This document shows, piece by piece, positions 16,853 through 24,671 of a stretch of 64,000 nucleotides of DNA (the stretch's first letter is position 1; each line of letters begins with the position of its first letter). The notes under the pieces were generated by a model that was not told the origin of the DNA, searched no databases, and saw only the letters and a program-made list of their open reading frames with translations. The position numbers were made by a program, and so were the translations under genes. The stretch comes from Bacteroidota bacterium. Its GTDB lineage: Bacteria > Bacteroidota > Bacteroidia > Bacteroidales > UBA10428. Where the stretch lies: NCBI GenBank assembly GCA_023442525.1, contig JAEZZA010000016.1, positions 1 to 64,000 on the forward strand, in the 5' to 3' direction.

Positions 16853-17236
16853 TCAGATTCCCATTTTCAAATTATCGAGTAATCGTCTGTCTTTCTTGGT
16901 AGGCCGTCCCGATCCACGATCGCGTTTGAAAAATGTACTGTCGGCCAGCTTCAGTTTTTCAAGTTCTTCGGGAGATGTAAGATCCTCCATGTAATCATTT
17001 ACTTTTTGAGCCGGAAGCCTGTTATGGGTAAGTGCCTTCACCTTAACGGTATAAACAACAGGTAATTTACGTACCAGAATTATTTCACCGGTCTTCACTT
17101 CATGTGATGGCTTAACTTCAATCCCATTTATGATGATCCGTCCTTTTTTACATGCTTCAGCGGCCAGAGTGCGGGTTTTGAAAAGCCTTACAACCCATAG
17201 CCATTTGTCAATCCTGTATCGTTCTGCAGCCTCCAT
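16853..17236 (-). CDS. S4-domain RNA-binding protein, Hsp15/HslR-like
   Basis: The 127-residue protein opens with an S4 RNA-binding domain (RIDKWLWVVRLFKTRTLAAEAC, then GRIIINGIEVKPS) and ends in a basic tail (GSGRPTKKDRRLLDNLKM). This layout is that of heat-shock protein 15, which binds free 50S subunits carrying nascent chains and helps ribosome recycling. Length is normal. The basic tail ending is typical of the family. Confidence 0.88.
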   Translation of the reverse strand: MEAAERYRIDKWLWVVRLFKTRTLAAEACKKGRIIINGIEVKPSHEVKTGEIILVRKLPVVYTVKVKALTHNRLPAQKVNDYMEDLTSPEELEKLKLADSTFFKRDRGSGRPTKKDRRLLDNLKMGI

Positions 17237-17283
17237 GAATCATTGCTTATAAGCAAAGATAGCCAAATCAGAGTTTTCAAAAA

Positions 17284-17317
17284 CAAAAAAAAGCCCCGCT
17301 TTTGGCAGGGCTTTTCA
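17284..17317. terminator. rho-independent terminator (bidirectional)
   Basis: AAAAAAGCCCC and AGGGCTTTT pair around a GCTTTTGGC apical part, with an A run before and a T run after. It separates the GGGP synthase transcription unit from the S4 gene on the minus strand. Confidence 0.75.
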
Positions 17318-17484
17318 CATTAAACAAAACTACTAACTAAACCAACTTGGGCATCTTAAATATCTTTTTCAGTTCCTTGTATTCTTGTTTGTGTTTCTGT
17401 GATATGATACGCAAGCAATACGGGCAGGTTCATAATATTAGGTCAACCTGTATGTGGTGTTGATGAAAGAAAGAATAGGAAGGA

Positions 17485-18216
17485 TTAAAATTCGTTTTTG
17501 ACCGCAGAAAGTCTTTCAAGAATTGACATATTCTCTTCAACGGCAGTTCCAACAACAATGGCACGGGCACCTGCCTGGTATAACCGGCGTACATCTTCGG
17601 GAGTTCTGATGCCACCGCCTGCCATTACAGGAATATTCACTTCGGATACCACATTCGAAATCACATTGGGATTAACCGTTCCGTTGGCACCGCTGCCGGC
17701 TTCAAGATAGATTAGCTTCATGCCCAGTTGCTCCCCTGCGAGTGCAGTAGAGGTTATGATATCCGTTTTATCGGGTGGAATGGAACGGGTGTTACTAATG
17801 TACTCAACTGAAGTATATGACGCATTGCCTGTAAGAATATAACCGGTGGGTATAATTTCGAGTCCCGATCGCTTAAGATACATTGAAGCACTTACCTGGT
17901 TACCGATCAGGTATTCAGGATTTCGTCCCGAAATGAGCGACATTAAAAGGATGCCGTCCGCATGAACACTGAGTTGAAGCAGGTTACCCGGAAAAAGAAT
18001 AACCGGCACCCGGGCATGCTTCTTAATGGTAATAACGGTATCGTCAATAGGCAATGAAGTGAGGCTGCCTCCAACCAGGATCAGATCAACCGGTGATGCA
18101 TTGGCCACATCAATAGTTTTAAGTAATGAATTACCGCTATGTTTTTCGGGATCGATAAGCAAGGCAAAAACCTTTTTATCCCCTGAGAAAAGTTTGTTAT
18201 ATAAGCGATACTCCAT
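17485..18216 (-). CDS. geranylgeranylglyceryl/heptaprenylglyceryl phosphate synthase
   Basis: The 243-residue TIM-barrel prenyltransferase of the GGGPS/PcrB family joins a polyprenyl diphosphate to glycerol-1-phosphate, giving an archaeal-type ether lipid precursor. Family motifs are present: FALLIDPEKHSG near the start, DLILVGGSLTS, the phosphate-binding YLEAGSGANG region and the C-terminal VMAGGGIRTPEDVRRLYQAGARAIVVGTA-type loop. Bacteroidota carry GGGPS homologues, with in vitro activity reported for some, but their physiological role is not settled. It follows the PPTase gene by 27 bases, at the end of the mutY-ssb-gldE-gldD block. Confidence 0.9.
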   Translation of the reverse strand: MEYRLYNKLFSGDKKVFALLIDPEKHSGNSLLKTIDVANASPVDLILVGGSLTSLPIDDTVITIKKHARVPVILFPGNLLQLSVHADGILLMSLISGRNPEYLIGNQVSASMYLKRSGLEIIPTGYILTGNASYTSVEYISNTRSIPPDKTDIITSTALAGEQLGMKLIYLEAGSGANGTVNPNVISNVVSEVNIPVMAGGGIRTPEDVRRLYQAGARAIVVGTAVEENMSILERLSAVKNEF

Positions 18217-18243
18217 GCGGGAAGGACTTAATATGCAAATTTA

Positions 18244-18876
18244 CTATTTGCAGGTCCAAACAACAACATAATTCCCGATATTAAAATAATTAAGCCTAAA
18301 AAGCTCATTCCTGCTGCGGTTTCTCACCCATCCATTCAGCCATCCTTCTTCCTTGGGCTGGAATCCCTCGATGGTGAGACTGTCCCTGAAATTTATATCC
18401 TGTTTGTCGCAAACTTTATATAAGGCTTCCTTGGCACACCAATGAATATATAAGTGGTATTTTCGTGTTTCTTCGTTGGTTGTAACAGTTTCACGGCTGT
18501 TGATAAACCGGTCGGAAATTTTACCAATCCGGTGCGACATATATTCCAGATCGATTCCCACCTTATGGTCACGGCTTAACAGAATGGAAGTGAGATCACG
18601 CGAATGAGAAATACTGATATAATGTGTATTGCCTTTTATAAAAGGCTTTCTGTTTCCATTGTAATAAATCGACAACTGGTTGCCCGACATTTCGTTCAAC
18701 AAAACTCTCACACTGAGCCACTCGATTTTACGGGGTAAATGGGTGAATCTCTCAAGTGTGTCGAGTTCCTCACGAGTTAGTTTAAGCCGTGAGCGCAGAG
18801 TGTCATAATCCTCTGTAATTTTCCAGATCCCTAACTGGCAGCCACAATCATATATTTCATTCTTAATAATTGCCAT
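18244..18876 (-). CDS. 4'-phosphopantetheinyl transferase, Sfp superfamily
   Basis: The 210-residue enzyme moves the phosphopantetheine arm from CoA to carrier proteins. The two superfamily motifs are visible: the acidic motif VGIDLEYM (about residue 110) and WCAKEALYK (about residue 150), with HYISISHSRD ahead of them binding CoA. In this phylum such a gene commonly sits next to gldD. It is probably the carrier-protein activating enzyme for fatty acid or secondary synthesis. Confidence 0.9.
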   Translation of the reverse strand: MAIIKNEIYDCGCQLGIWKITEDYDTLRSRLKLTREELDTLERFTHLPRKIEWLSVRVLLNEMSGNQLSIYYNGNRKPFIKGNTHYISISHSRDLTSILLSRDHKVGIDLEYMSHRIGKISDRFINSRETVTTNEETRKYHLYIHWCAKEALYKVCDKQDINFRDSLTIEGFQPKEEGWLNGWVRNRSRNELFRLNYFNIGNYVVVWTCK

Positions 18877-18886
18877 GAAGAAAAAT

Positions 18887-19483
18887 TTATTTCCAGTTTA
18901 TCGTTTCAATCAGATGCAGAACATCGGCTGAAAAGAATTTAATCACCGGTGCAAGAGAATCCTTATTGGGTATCACGTTAAAGTACAGAGCGCCGCTTAA
19001 AAAATTCTTAGTACTGTCGGTAGCAAAAAAGCTTAGCGACGAAGCTGTATTTCCCCTGATATCATATATAATACCATTAACATTTCTATCGGGAAAAGAG
19101 AATGGTTTTTCAATAATATCGTCGGCTTTTATGCTATGCTTGTATGCAAGCATGCGAATATCTTCAACATAAGTGTTCAGGTCGTTAACAACAGTTTTAT
19201 AGGTAATATGCACCTGTCCCTTGTAACCCGGGAACTCAATATTAATCCAGCAGGGTTCTGATATATTGCCTGAAAAAGGTTTTACCTGCGCGTAAACGGG
19301 AATTTCAAAACTGTAACCACAGTTGTCTGATGTATAAACCGTATATTCCTTTTCAGGAAAATCAATTCTGAAATAACTGCGGGGCTTTGGTGTATAATTT
19401 TCCCGGCATCCGGAAAGTAGCAGTGCCAGGATTGCAACCATACAGGTGAATTTCCTACTCGTTAACGCTATTTTGATTTTCAT
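18887..19483 (-). CDS. gldD: gliding motility-associated lipoprotein GldD
   Basis: The 198-residue protein has a lipoprotein signal (LLLSGC, lipidated Cys at 26) followed by the GldD signature (YTPKPRSYFRIDFPEKEY). GldD is needed for gliding and type IX secretion in flavobacteria; homologues occur in non-gliding Bacteroidota too. Its start lies within gldE (29-base overlap), as in other members of the phylum. No other gld gene is in the window, so motility cannot be concluded. Confidence 0.9.
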   Translation of the reverse strand: MKIKIALTSRKFTCMVAILALLLSGCRENYTPKPRSYFRIDFPEKEYTVYTSDNCGYSFEIPVYAQVKPFSGNISEPCWINIEFPGYKGQVHITYKTVVNDLNTYVEDIRMLAYKHSIKADDIIEKPFSFPDRNVNGIIYDIRGNTASSLSFFATDSTKNFLSGALYFNVIPNKDSLAPVIKFFSADVLHLIETINWK

Positions 19484-20798
19484 TTACAGTAACCTGAATT
19501 TGTTTAATTCTGCGTTGATCAACTGATTTTACAGTGAATACAAATCCTCCACAGTTAAAAGCTTCGTTCTTCCTGGGCATTTCGCCTTTAAGTTCAAGAA
19601 TCAAACCGGCAACTGTATCGGCTTCACCCCTGATATTATCAAATTCATCCTCTTCGAGGTTGAACACCTTGATAAAATCGTTCAACAATACTTTTCCCTC
19701 GAAGAGGAAATTATTATCATCTATCTTTATATAAGGGGGAAGTTCGTCATTGTCAGATTCATCGGTAATTTCTCCTACAATTTCTTCAAGGATGTCTTCA
19801 AGGGTAATAATACCCAGTGTACCACCGTATTCATCTATCACAACGGCCATATGAATTTTCGAAGTCTGAAATTCTTTCAGCAAATCGTTGATTTTTTTTG
19901 CTTCCGGAATATAATACGCCGGTCGCATAAGCGACTGCCAGTTAAATGAATCGGGTTTGTCGAGATAAGGCAGGAGATCTTTTATATACAGAATTCCCTT
20001 AATATTATCAAGGTCGGGTTTATAAACAGGAATTCTCGAATAGCCTGATTCCACTATAAGACCAATGAGCTTCCTGAAACGCGTATTCATATCCACGCCA
20101 ATAATATCAATTCTCGGCGTCATGATCTCACTCGCGTTGATATTTCCGAATTTCACTATACCCTCAAGTATCCTTTTATCTTCACTAATACCATGTTTGG
20201 TCAGGTCAAGAGCTTCCGACAGGTCAGTCATTGAAATGTTCTTGTGCGGATGGGAAAATCTGGACTGTATAACAGATGATGACCTTACCAGCAAGTAGTT
20301 AAGAGGCCTGAATATTTTTTCGGCCAGTTCGAGTGGCTGGGCCATTAACCTGGCAACTCTGCCTGCATACCTGATGGCGTAAATCTTGGGAAGAATTTCA
20401 CCGAAAAAGACAATGATCAGGGTAATAACAACAACTTCTATTATGAATCCCAGAACTTCGGCATTCGAAAAATCAAATAGTGATGAACTAACGTATGCTG
20501 ATATAACAATGACACCAATATTAAGCAGGTTGTTGGATACCAGAATGGTAGCCAGCAATTTATCGGGAATTCCGAGTAACCGGTTAATAGTTTGATCGCG
20601 TGCCGATTTTGAATTGTGTATTCGTTCGAACTCGCCGGGCGACAAAGAAAAGAAAGCTGCTTCTGCTCCTGAAACCATTGCGGACAAAAGAAGCAGAATA
20701 AGTATGGTTACAATGGCAAAGAAAAGATCAATAGTGAACGGATATACGGTAATATCCGGAACCATGCTTATTGCCTGGTTATACGGGTCTTCTTCCAA
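19455..20798 (-). CDS. gldE: gliding motility-associated protein GldE (CNNM/CBS/CorC family)
   Basis: The 447-residue membrane protein carries an N-terminal DUF21/CNNM domain of 3-4 helices (about 20-190). A pair of CBS domains follows (about 205-330; MTPRIDIIGVDM, IHMAVVIDEYGGTLGIITLEDILEEIVGEI) and then a C-terminal CorC/HlyC domain. This is the GldE layout; CNNM relatives move divalent cations such as Mg2+. The frame opens with TTG at 20798; an ATG at 20765 is the alternative. The overlap with gldD and the ssb gene 20 bases upstream give the usual order mutY-ssb-gldE-gldD. Confidence 0.9.
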   Translation of the reverse strand: MEEDPYNQAISMVPDITVYPFTIDLFFAIVTILILLLLSAMVSGAEAAFFSLSPGEFERIHNSKSARDQTINRLLGIPDKLLATILVSNNLLNIGVIVISAYVSSSLFDFSNAEVLGFIIEVVVITLIIVFFGEILPKIYAIRYAGRVARLMAQPLELAEKIFRPLNYLLVRSSSVIQSRFSHPHKNISMTDLSEALDLTKHGISEDKRILEGIVKFGNINASEIMTPRIDIIGVDMNTRFRKLIGLIVESGYSRIPVYKPDLDNIKGILYIKDLLPYLDKPDSFNWQSLMRPAYYIPEAKKINDLLKEFQTSKIHMAVVIDEYGGTLGIITLEDILEEIVGEITDESDNDELPPYIKIDDNNFLFEGKVLLNDFIKVFNLEEDEFDNIRGEADTVAGLILELKGEMPRKNEAFNCGGFVFTVKSVDQRRIKQIQVTVNENQNSVNE

Positions 20799-20818
20799 AA
20801 CATTCGAAATTGGTTAAA

Positions 20819-21253
20819 CTAAAAAGGCAGATCATTATTAACATCTGGTTCCTCTATAGAAGACTTTTCAATGGTACCCGTATCGGCTTGAGAGCCTTGT
20901 TGTCCCGGAGTCATACCATCATCGGCTCTTTTACCCAGAAGCTGGAGGACATCGGCAACTACTTCGGTAGTATACCTTTTGTTCTTATCCTTGTCTTCCC
21001 AGGAACGGGTTCTGAGTCGACCCTCGATATAGATCTGGCTTCCCTTCTTAATATACTTTTCAGCGATTTCTGCCAGCCCTCTCCATAAAACCACATTGTG
21101 CCATTCCGTGGTGGTTACCCTTTCGCCATTTTTGTTCTTGTAAACATCGCTGGTAGCCAGTCGAATAGTACTAACCGGCGTACTGTTGTCGAGGTAACGT
21201 ACTTCCGGATCGTGTCCGACATGACCCACTAATATGACTTTATTGACTGACAT
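20819..21253 (-). CDS. ssb: single-stranded DNA-binding protein
   Basis: The 144-residue protein has an OB fold (about 1-105; MSVNKVILVGHVGHDPEVR, EWHNVVLWR, YIEGRLRTRSW). A flexible Q/G/D-rich linker leads to the acidic tail ending DLPF that recruits replication and repair proteins. Length and tail are normal. It lies between mutY and gldE on the same strand. Confidence 0.95.
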   Translation of the reverse strand: MSVNKVILVGHVGHDPEVRYLDNSTPVSTIRLATSDVYKNKNGERVTTTEWHNVVLWRGLAEIAEKYIKKGSQIYIEGRLRTRSWEDKDKNKRYTTEVVADVLQLLGKRADDGMTPGQQGSQADTGTIEKSSIEEPDVNNDLPF

Positions 21254-21322
21254 TTTAATGTCTGTTAAAAATTAGACCGTAAAATTATAAAAATAATCAA
21301 TTCAAATTTATGCACTCCGCTG

Positions 21323-22366
21323 TTATGTCAATTCACTGATATATCTCTCAATTACACGGGGTACGGCGTATTTATGCAGATTGTCGAGCGAAATTTCCAT
21401 GAATTCGTCACGCACACAGGGCTTTATATCTGATTCAACGCGGAAAAAGGTGCAGTTAAGCAACTGGTGCGACAATTTATGAGTGACCAGGCGGCAATCC
21501 CGAAGTTTATAACTCGAACGGATGCCGAGGAAGGACTTCCACGGTGCGATTTCTGATAAATACTCAAAATTGACACCTTCAGTTGTTTCAACCATCGGAA
21601 ACTCGTACAGCGAATTCCATATACCCGTTTCATTTCTTTTGCGGATCCATGTCGTGTTGTTAAAGGTGATAACCAGGTAATTCAGGTAGCGAATCTTGTT
21701 TTTTACACTGTACTTTTTTACCGGCCTGAGGTTTACAGTTTGATTCTGTAATGCCTTACAAAACCGCGACAGAACACATGTGCTGCATAACGGGTTTCGC
21801 GGTGTACAAACCAAGGCTCCGAATTCCATTATGGCCTGGTTGAATATATCGGGTCGCGACTGGTCGAGTATTTCCGACACAAGCCTGACGAAGAGTTTCT
21901 TTCCTACACCTGTATTTATAGGTGTATCAATATCAAATAACCGCGACAGCAGTCGGTAAACATTTCCATCTGTTAAAGGTACAGGCTCATGGAAAGCAAA
22001 TGAAGCCACGGCCGCTGCTGTATATGGACCAATGCCTTTGAGCCGCGACAATTGCTCGTATGTTGACGGGAATGCGCCTCCATGATCCCTGACTACAGAA
22101 ACTGCAGTAGAATGCAGGTTCCGTGCACGGGTATAGTAACCCAGCCCTTGCCACAACTTAAGCACCTCATCAAGATCGGCCGCTGCCAAATCCTCAACGG
22201 TGGGATAACGGTCGACAAAACGGCAATAATAATGAAGTCCTTGATTTACGCGGGTTTGTTGTAGGATTACTTCTGAAAGCCATATTTTATAGGGTGATTT
22301 TGTATTACGCCAGGGCAAGTCCCTTTTGTTTACTTCATACCACGTCAACAGTAAGTCGCTGATCAT
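21323..22366 (-). CDS. mutY: A/G-specific adenine glycosylase
   Basis: The 347-residue base-excision repair enzyme removes adenine opposite 8-oxoguanine. Seen are the RDLPWR start, the helix-hairpin-helix with GIGPYTAAAVASFAF, the catalytic aspartate region (TDGNVYRLLSRLF) and the [4Fe-4S] cluster motif C-x6-C-x2-C-x5-C in CTPRNPLCSTCVLSRFC. A C-terminal NUDIX-like domain follows. I chose the ATG at 22366; the frame extends 5 codons to a GTG. It heads the minus-strand block leading through ssb and gldE. Confidence 0.94.
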   Translation of the reverse strand: MISDLLLTWYEVNKRDLPWRNTKSPYKIWLSEVILQQTRVNQGLHYYCRFVDRYPTVEDLAAADLDEVLKLWQGLGYYTRARNLHSTAVSVVRDHGGAFPSTYEQLSRLKGIGPYTAAAVASFAFHEPVPLTDGNVYRLLSRLFDIDTPINTGVGKKLFVRLVSEILDQSRPDIFNQAIMEFGALVCTPRNPLCSTCVLSRFCKALQNQTVNLRPVKKYSVKNKIRYLNYLVITFNNTTWIRKRNETGIWNSLYEFPMVETTEGVNFEYLSEIAPWKSFLGIRSSYKLRDCRLVTHKLSHQLLNCTFFRVESDIKPCVRDEFMEISLDNLHKYAVPRVIERYISELT

Positions 22367-22444
22367 TACACCGTTTTTCACCTGAAATACATAAAGATTG
22401 TCAAAATTAATGGATTACTATTTTATTTATCGAAGGAAATACTT

Positions 22445-22452
22445 TATATTTG
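22445..22452 (+). promoter_or_regulatory. -7 box (TATATTTG) for the HU gene
   Basis: TATATTTG fits TAnnTTTG and lies 53 bases before the HU start. Its strength fits an abundant protein. Confidence 0.6.
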
Positions 22453-22505
22453 CAACTCATTATTTTGCAAATCTCTAATTAATTGATATTTAAAGAATTT
22501 AAACA

Positions 22506-22790
22506 ATGACGAAAGCGGATATTGTAAACGAAATCTCAAAGAACACCGGGATTGAGAAAATCACTGTTCAGAAGACAGTAGAAGCTTTTATGGAAGCTGT
22601 AAAAGACTCATTGGTTGGTAATAAGAATGTCTACCTGAGGGGGTTCGGTAGTTTTATTATCAAGAAAAGGGCCAAGAAAACTGCAAGGAATATTTCAAAG
22701 AACACAACTTTAATTATTCCTGCACATAATATCCCATCGTTCAAGCCTGCCAAAACGTTTGTGAACAAGGTTAAGGCCAGCGTAAAGTAA
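22506..22790 (+). CDS. HU-family DNA-binding protein
   Basis: The 94-residue nucleoid protein has the HU/IHF fold: a helical N-terminus (MTKADIVNEISKNTGI), the GFGSFIIKKR turn entering the beta arms, and IPAHNIPSFKPAKTF near the end. It bends DNA and compacts the chromosome. A small basic gene follows after 26 bases, most likely on the same transcript. Confidence 0.94.
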   Translation: MTKADIVNEISKNTGIEKITVQKTVEAFMEAVKDSLVGNKNVYLRGFGSFIIKKRAKKTARNISKNTTLIIPAHNIPSFKPAKTFVNKVKASVK

Positions 22791-22816
22791 GTTTATTCCC
22801 ATAAAAAAGTAATGAA

Positions 22817-22912
22817 ATGCCAAGCGGAAAAAAGCGTAAAAGACATAAGATGGCTACTCACAAACGGAAAAAACGTTTGCGTAAGAATCGTCATAAGAAA
22901 AAGAACAGATAA
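22817..22912 (+). CDS. 31-residue lysine/arginine-rich protein
   Basis: An ATG at 22817 opens a 31-codon frame that begins MPSGKKRKRHKMATHKRKKR and ends KKKNR before TAA. About 20 of its residues are Lys, Arg or His, with no acidic residue. Such composition is that of a tiny ribosomal or nucleic-acid-binding protein. I recall very similar short MPSGKKRKRHK-starting proteins as conserved in Bacteroidota. It sits between HU and the RNase G gene and is followed by a clear terminator, which supports a real gene. I infer ribosome or RNA binding; it is not proven. It is below the usual length cut-off of gene finders. Confidence 0.8.
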   Translation: MPSGKKRKRHKMATHKRKKRLRKNRHKKKNR

Positions 22913-22939
22913 ATCTGTAACTTATTGATAATAAGCCTA

Positions 22940-22977
22940 AATAAACCTAAAGTTGACCTGTTCACTTTAGGTTTATT
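22940..22977 (+). terminator. rho-independent terminator after the small basic gene
   Basis: AATAAACCTAAAGT (22940-22953) and ACTTTAGGTTTATT (22964-22977) form a perfect 14-bp stem with a 10-base loop. Confidence 0.8.
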
Positions 22978-23016
22978 ATGTTTATTCATATGCGTTCTTT
23001 TGACTCTTAATACCGG

Positions 23017-24588
23017 ATGCCTTCAAAATCTATAGATAATGTGAGCAAAGAACTGATCATTGATACATCTTCCAGTGATGTAAACATAGCTCTACTCGAA
23101 GACAAAAAGTTAGTTGAATTAAATAAGGAGAAAAGCAATCCTAAATTTGCTGTTGGCGACATATATCTTGGTAAGGTAAAAAAACTGATGCCAGGCCTCA
23201 ATGCTGCCTTTGTGGATGTTGGCTTTGAGAAAGACGCTTTCCTGCACTACCTTGATCTTGGACCACAGGTCAGATCGCTTCATAAGTTTTTGGAACTATC
23301 CATGAACCGGAAGGGTAAGCCGTTTTCATTCCAAAAATTCAAGAGAGAGAAAGATATAGACAAGGAAGGCACCATAACCGATGTTCTTACCCAGGGGCAG
23401 ATTGTGATGGTGCAAATAGCCAAGGAACCGATCTCAACTAAAGGGCCCAGACTTACTTCCGAAATCTCAATAGCAGGCAGGAATCTGGTACTGATGCCGT
23501 TTCATGATAAGGTTTCAGTGTCCCAGAAAATACAGTCGGCTGAGGAACGAAATCGTCTTAAAACCCTCATACAGAGCATTAGACCCCACAATTACGGAAT
23601 AATTGTACGTACGGTTGCCGAAGGAAAAAAGGTAAGAGACCTCGATACAGAACTAAGAGGTTTGGTACGAAAGTGGGAAACTGCTTTTGAAAGTATTAAA
23701 ACCATCAAACCACCGTACCTATTCCTGGGAGAAATCAATCGCACCACAGCCATTCTACGGGATATTCTTAATGTCTCATTCAATAATATTATTGTTGATG
23801 ATGAGCTGATTTTCAGGGAGATAAAGGATTATATCAGCACCATTGCACCTGAAAAAGAGAAGATAGTCAAGCTTCATAAAAGCAACATCCCGATATTCGA
23901 ACATTATGGTATTGAGAAGCAGATCAAATCTGCTTTCGGGAAAACGGTCTCATTTAAGAACGGAGCCTATCTTATAATCGAACATACCGAAGCTCTGCAT
24001 GTAATTGATGTAAACAGCGGCAACCGTTCAAAAACGGTAACCAACCAGGAAAGCAATGCTTTTGAAACCAACCTTGCTGCCGCTGAAGAAATTGCCCGCC
24101 AGCTCCGTCTCAGGGATATGGGAGGGATCATAGTGATTGACTTCATCGATATGCAGACGAGCGAACACAGGCAGAAGATCAATGAGAAGGTTAAACAGGC
24201 CATGGAAAACGACAGGGCCAAACATAGTATTCTGCCCCTGAGTAAATTTGGCCTGATGCAGATCACCCGCCAGAGAGTACGGCCCGAAATGCATGTAAGC
24301 ACCACCGAGAAATGCCCCACATGTAACGGTACCGGTGAAATTTCACCCAGTATACTGTTTATCGACAAAATAGAAAATCACATTACTTCAATCCTTGAAA
24401 AGGAAAAGTACGGGCTGATCACACTAAAACTTCACCCCTACGTAGCTGCATTTTTAACCAAAGGATTGATCCCGTTAAGCCTGAAGTGGAGATTCCGTTT
24501 CAAATGCCGTATACGGGTAATATCGATATCCTCATATGATTTCCTCGAATACCATCTCTTCGATTCCAAAGGCGAGGAAATAATATAA
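23017..24588 (+). CDS. rng: ribonuclease E/G family endoribonuclease
   Basis: The 523-residue protein has the RNase G layout without the long degradosome tail of RNase E. It has an S1 domain within an interrupted RNase H-like region near the N-terminus (VGDIYLGKVKKLMPGLNAAFVD). The DNase I-like catalytic domain follows, with metal-binding aspartates in DVNSGN and IDFIDM, and then the zinc-link CPTC in TEKCPTCNGTG. It processes rRNA and decays mRNA. Its start follows the HU-region terminator by about 40 bases. Confidence 0.92.
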   Translation: MPSKSIDNVSKELIIDTSSSDVNIALLEDKKLVELNKEKSNPKFAVGDIYLGKVKKLMPGLNAAFVDVGFEKDAFLHYLDLGPQVRSLHKFLELSMNRKGKPFSFQKFKREKDIDKEGTITDVLTQGQIVMVQIAKEPISTKGPRLTSEISIAGRNLVLMPFHDKVSVSQKIQSAEERNRLKTLIQSIRPHNYGIIVRTVAEGKKVRDLDTELRGLVRKWETAFESIKTIKPPYLFLGEINRTTAILRDILNVSFNNIIVDDELIFREIKDYISTIAPEKEKIVKLHKSNIPIFEHYGIEKQIKSAFGKTVSFKNGAYLIIEHTEALHVIDVNSGNRSKTVTNQESNAFETNLAAAEEIARQLRLRDMGGIIVIDFIDMQTSEHRQKINEKVKQAMENDRAKHSILPLSKFGLMQITRQRVRPEMHVSTTEKCPTCNGTGEISPSILFIDKIENHITSILEKEKYGLITLKLHPYVAAFLTKGLIPLSLKWRFRFKCRIRVISISSYDFLEYHLFDSKGEEII

Positions 24589-24609
24589 TTGATATATCCA
24601 TATTGTAAG

Positions 24610-24663
24610 GACAGGTCGCGACCTGTCGTTACCATTTTCATCCGGACAGGTCTCGACCTGTTC
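24610..24663. repeat. two palindromic repeats between convergent genes
   Basis: GACAGGTCGCGACCTGTC at 24610-24627 is a perfect 18-bp palindrome. A near copy, GGACAGGTCTCGACCTGT, follows at about 24644-24661 with one mismatch at the centre. They lie between the ends of rng and the acyltransferase gene and may act as transcript ends or as a dispersed repeat. Confidence 0.65.
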
Positions 24664-24671
24664 CCTACTAT

